Program-made: the position numbers and the translations under genes
Origin: JBBROS01 sp965213855
Lineage (GTDB): Bacteria > Pseudomonadota > Alphaproteobacteria > Acetobacterales > Acetobacteraceae
Assembly (NCBI GenBank): GCA_965213855.1
Contig: CBDCAA010000007.1
Span: forward strand, 1,240,001 to 1,304,000
DNA length: 64,000 nucleotides
Reading direction: 5' to 3'
Notes under the pieces: model-generated
Told to the model about the DNA's origin: nothing
The model's input: only the letters and a program-made list of their open reading frames with translations
Database searches by the model: none
Shown: one piece after another, positions 63,607-64,000 of the stretch
Layout of the letters: each line of letters starts with the position of its first letter
Numbering within the stretch: the first letter of the stretch is position 1

Positions 63607-64000
63607 TTAGGCGGCCTCGGACGCGATCTCGCCTTGGAACTTGGCAAGGAAATCGTCGCGGCCGATTTGGCCCAAATCGACCGCCTTGGCGTTGCCTGCG
63701 GCGATGAAGGTGACATCGGCAATACCGATGACCTTGAGGATTAGCCGGATGTATTGGGTCGCTATGTCCCGGTCTCGGATGGGCGAACCCTCGGTGTAGA
63801 CCCCACCCGAGGCAAGCAAGACGGTCGCCTTCTTGCCGGTAAGGAGTCCGCTACCGTCCACACCGAGCGTCAGCCCCTTGCGAACGATGTGGTCGATCCA
63901 CGCCTTGAGTGCAGCAGGAACGTTGTAGTTGTAGACTGGGGTGGCGATCACGAGATGGTCGGTCGCCAGCACCTCGGCGACGAGTTCGTCCGACAAGCGC
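63607..64000 (-). CDS. FMN-dependent NADH-azoreductase (AzoR-type), 5'-truncated by window edge
   Basis: The frame is open to the right edge, so the N-terminus is outside. Visible are HLVIATPVYNYNVPAALKAW, IDHIVRKGLTLGVDGSGLLT, KATVLLASGGVYTEGSPIRD and the C-terminal part (IRLILKVIGIADVTFIAAGN), the FMN-binding and dimer-interface regions of AzoR/flavodoxin-like quinone reductases. Such enzymes reduce azo dyes and quinones with two electrons. Confidence 0.85.
   Translation of the reverse strand, partial: RLSDELVAEVLATDHLVIATPVYNYNVPAALKAWIDHIVRKGLTLGVDGSGLLTGKKATVLLASGGVYTEGSPIRDRDIATQYIRLILKVIGIADVTFIAAGNAKAVDLGQIGRDDFLAKFQGEIASEAA

Noticed and set aside
1..64000. Prophage, rRNA or tRNA content.
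   Set aside because: I saw no capsid, tail, integrase or lysis genes and no tRNA- or rRNA-like sequence; the ParB-like gene alone does not support a prophage.

Overview
This window is GC-rich (roughly two thirds G+C, strong G/C third-codon bias) and its genes look alphaproteobacterial: IS21, IS3 and IS110 elements, many LysR regulators beside small catabolic operons, an OprB porin, DUF427 and DUF2066-type proteins. A Methylobacterium- or Roseomonas-like relative is my best guess, but no rRNA, tRNA or other phylogenetic marker is present, so the family is inference. The density of broken genes and insertion sequences points to an accessory region (plasmid, megaplasmid or genomic island).

Layout. 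1-1982: the distal half of a zinc-hook SMC/Rad50-like ATPase. 2198-5900: a gene graveyard. A CGNR-type regulator gene is split by an IS3-family element, which is itself replaced in the middle by a complete IS21 element. 5957-10884: LysR, MaoC, a ParB-like phage-type protein, TetR, and small proteins (NIPSNAP, DUF1737). 10888-15034: a DUF2066-like exported protein, then a leftward set of MFS transporter, enolase-superfamily enzyme and exported DUF4865-like protein. 15282-17065: two tautomerases and a decayed GlxA-type regulator. 17371-21305: a leftward SDR / hydrolase / SDR / DUF427 operon facing its LysR. 22000-23818: a DJ-1/PfpI protein divergent from a LysR gene with a palindromic operator.

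23910-32423 is the clearest pathway: an extradiol dioxygenase, FAD monooxygenase, aromatic-acid MFS importer, fumarylacetoacetate-hydrolase-fold enzyme, Tat-exported alpha/beta hydrolase and OprB porin lie in one leftward operon facing a LysR activator. Together they would take up, hydroxylate, ring-cleave and break down an aromatic compound. The monooxygenase and the end of the dioxygenase gene carry several frameshifts, so the pathway may be dead. 32553-36512: two regulator/oxidoreductase pairs (medium-chain reductase with an XRE/MmyB regulator, and a TetX-like monooxygenase with TetR). 36859-38076: an IS110-family transposase gene broken by a 195-bp inverted internal piece of the first IS21 element. 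38683-43478: nitronate monooxygenase, two YbfB-type MFS transporters, LysR and two facing citrate-synthase C-terminal stumps. 43604-48149: PhzF (frameshifted), OsmC, a second DUF2066-like protein, a PEP-mutase/isocitrate-lyase-fold enzyme, GNAT and isochorismatase-like hydrolase. 48770-50356: remains of an Lhr-type helicase and of RmuC. 50373-55511: LysR, cupin, aminotransferase (frameshifted) and a citrate synthase with an N-terminal MerR-like DNA-binding domain. 56150-56812: sulfatase and GNAT scraps. 57095-59035: an unusual G1-type (eqolisin) peptidase with a six-repeat beta-propeller inserted between its two catalytic halves. 59599-62961: two GNAT stumps, a second and different IS21 element, and a truncated SDR. 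63055-64000: a small conserved protein and the C-terminal part of an AzoR-type flavoprotein.

The most notable items are the propeller-in-peptidase protein, the two IS-rearrangement loci and the facing citrate-synthase stumps. I saw no CRISPR array, tRNA, rRNA or recognisable phage structural module. Coordinates of decayed fragments are approximate to a few tens of bases.
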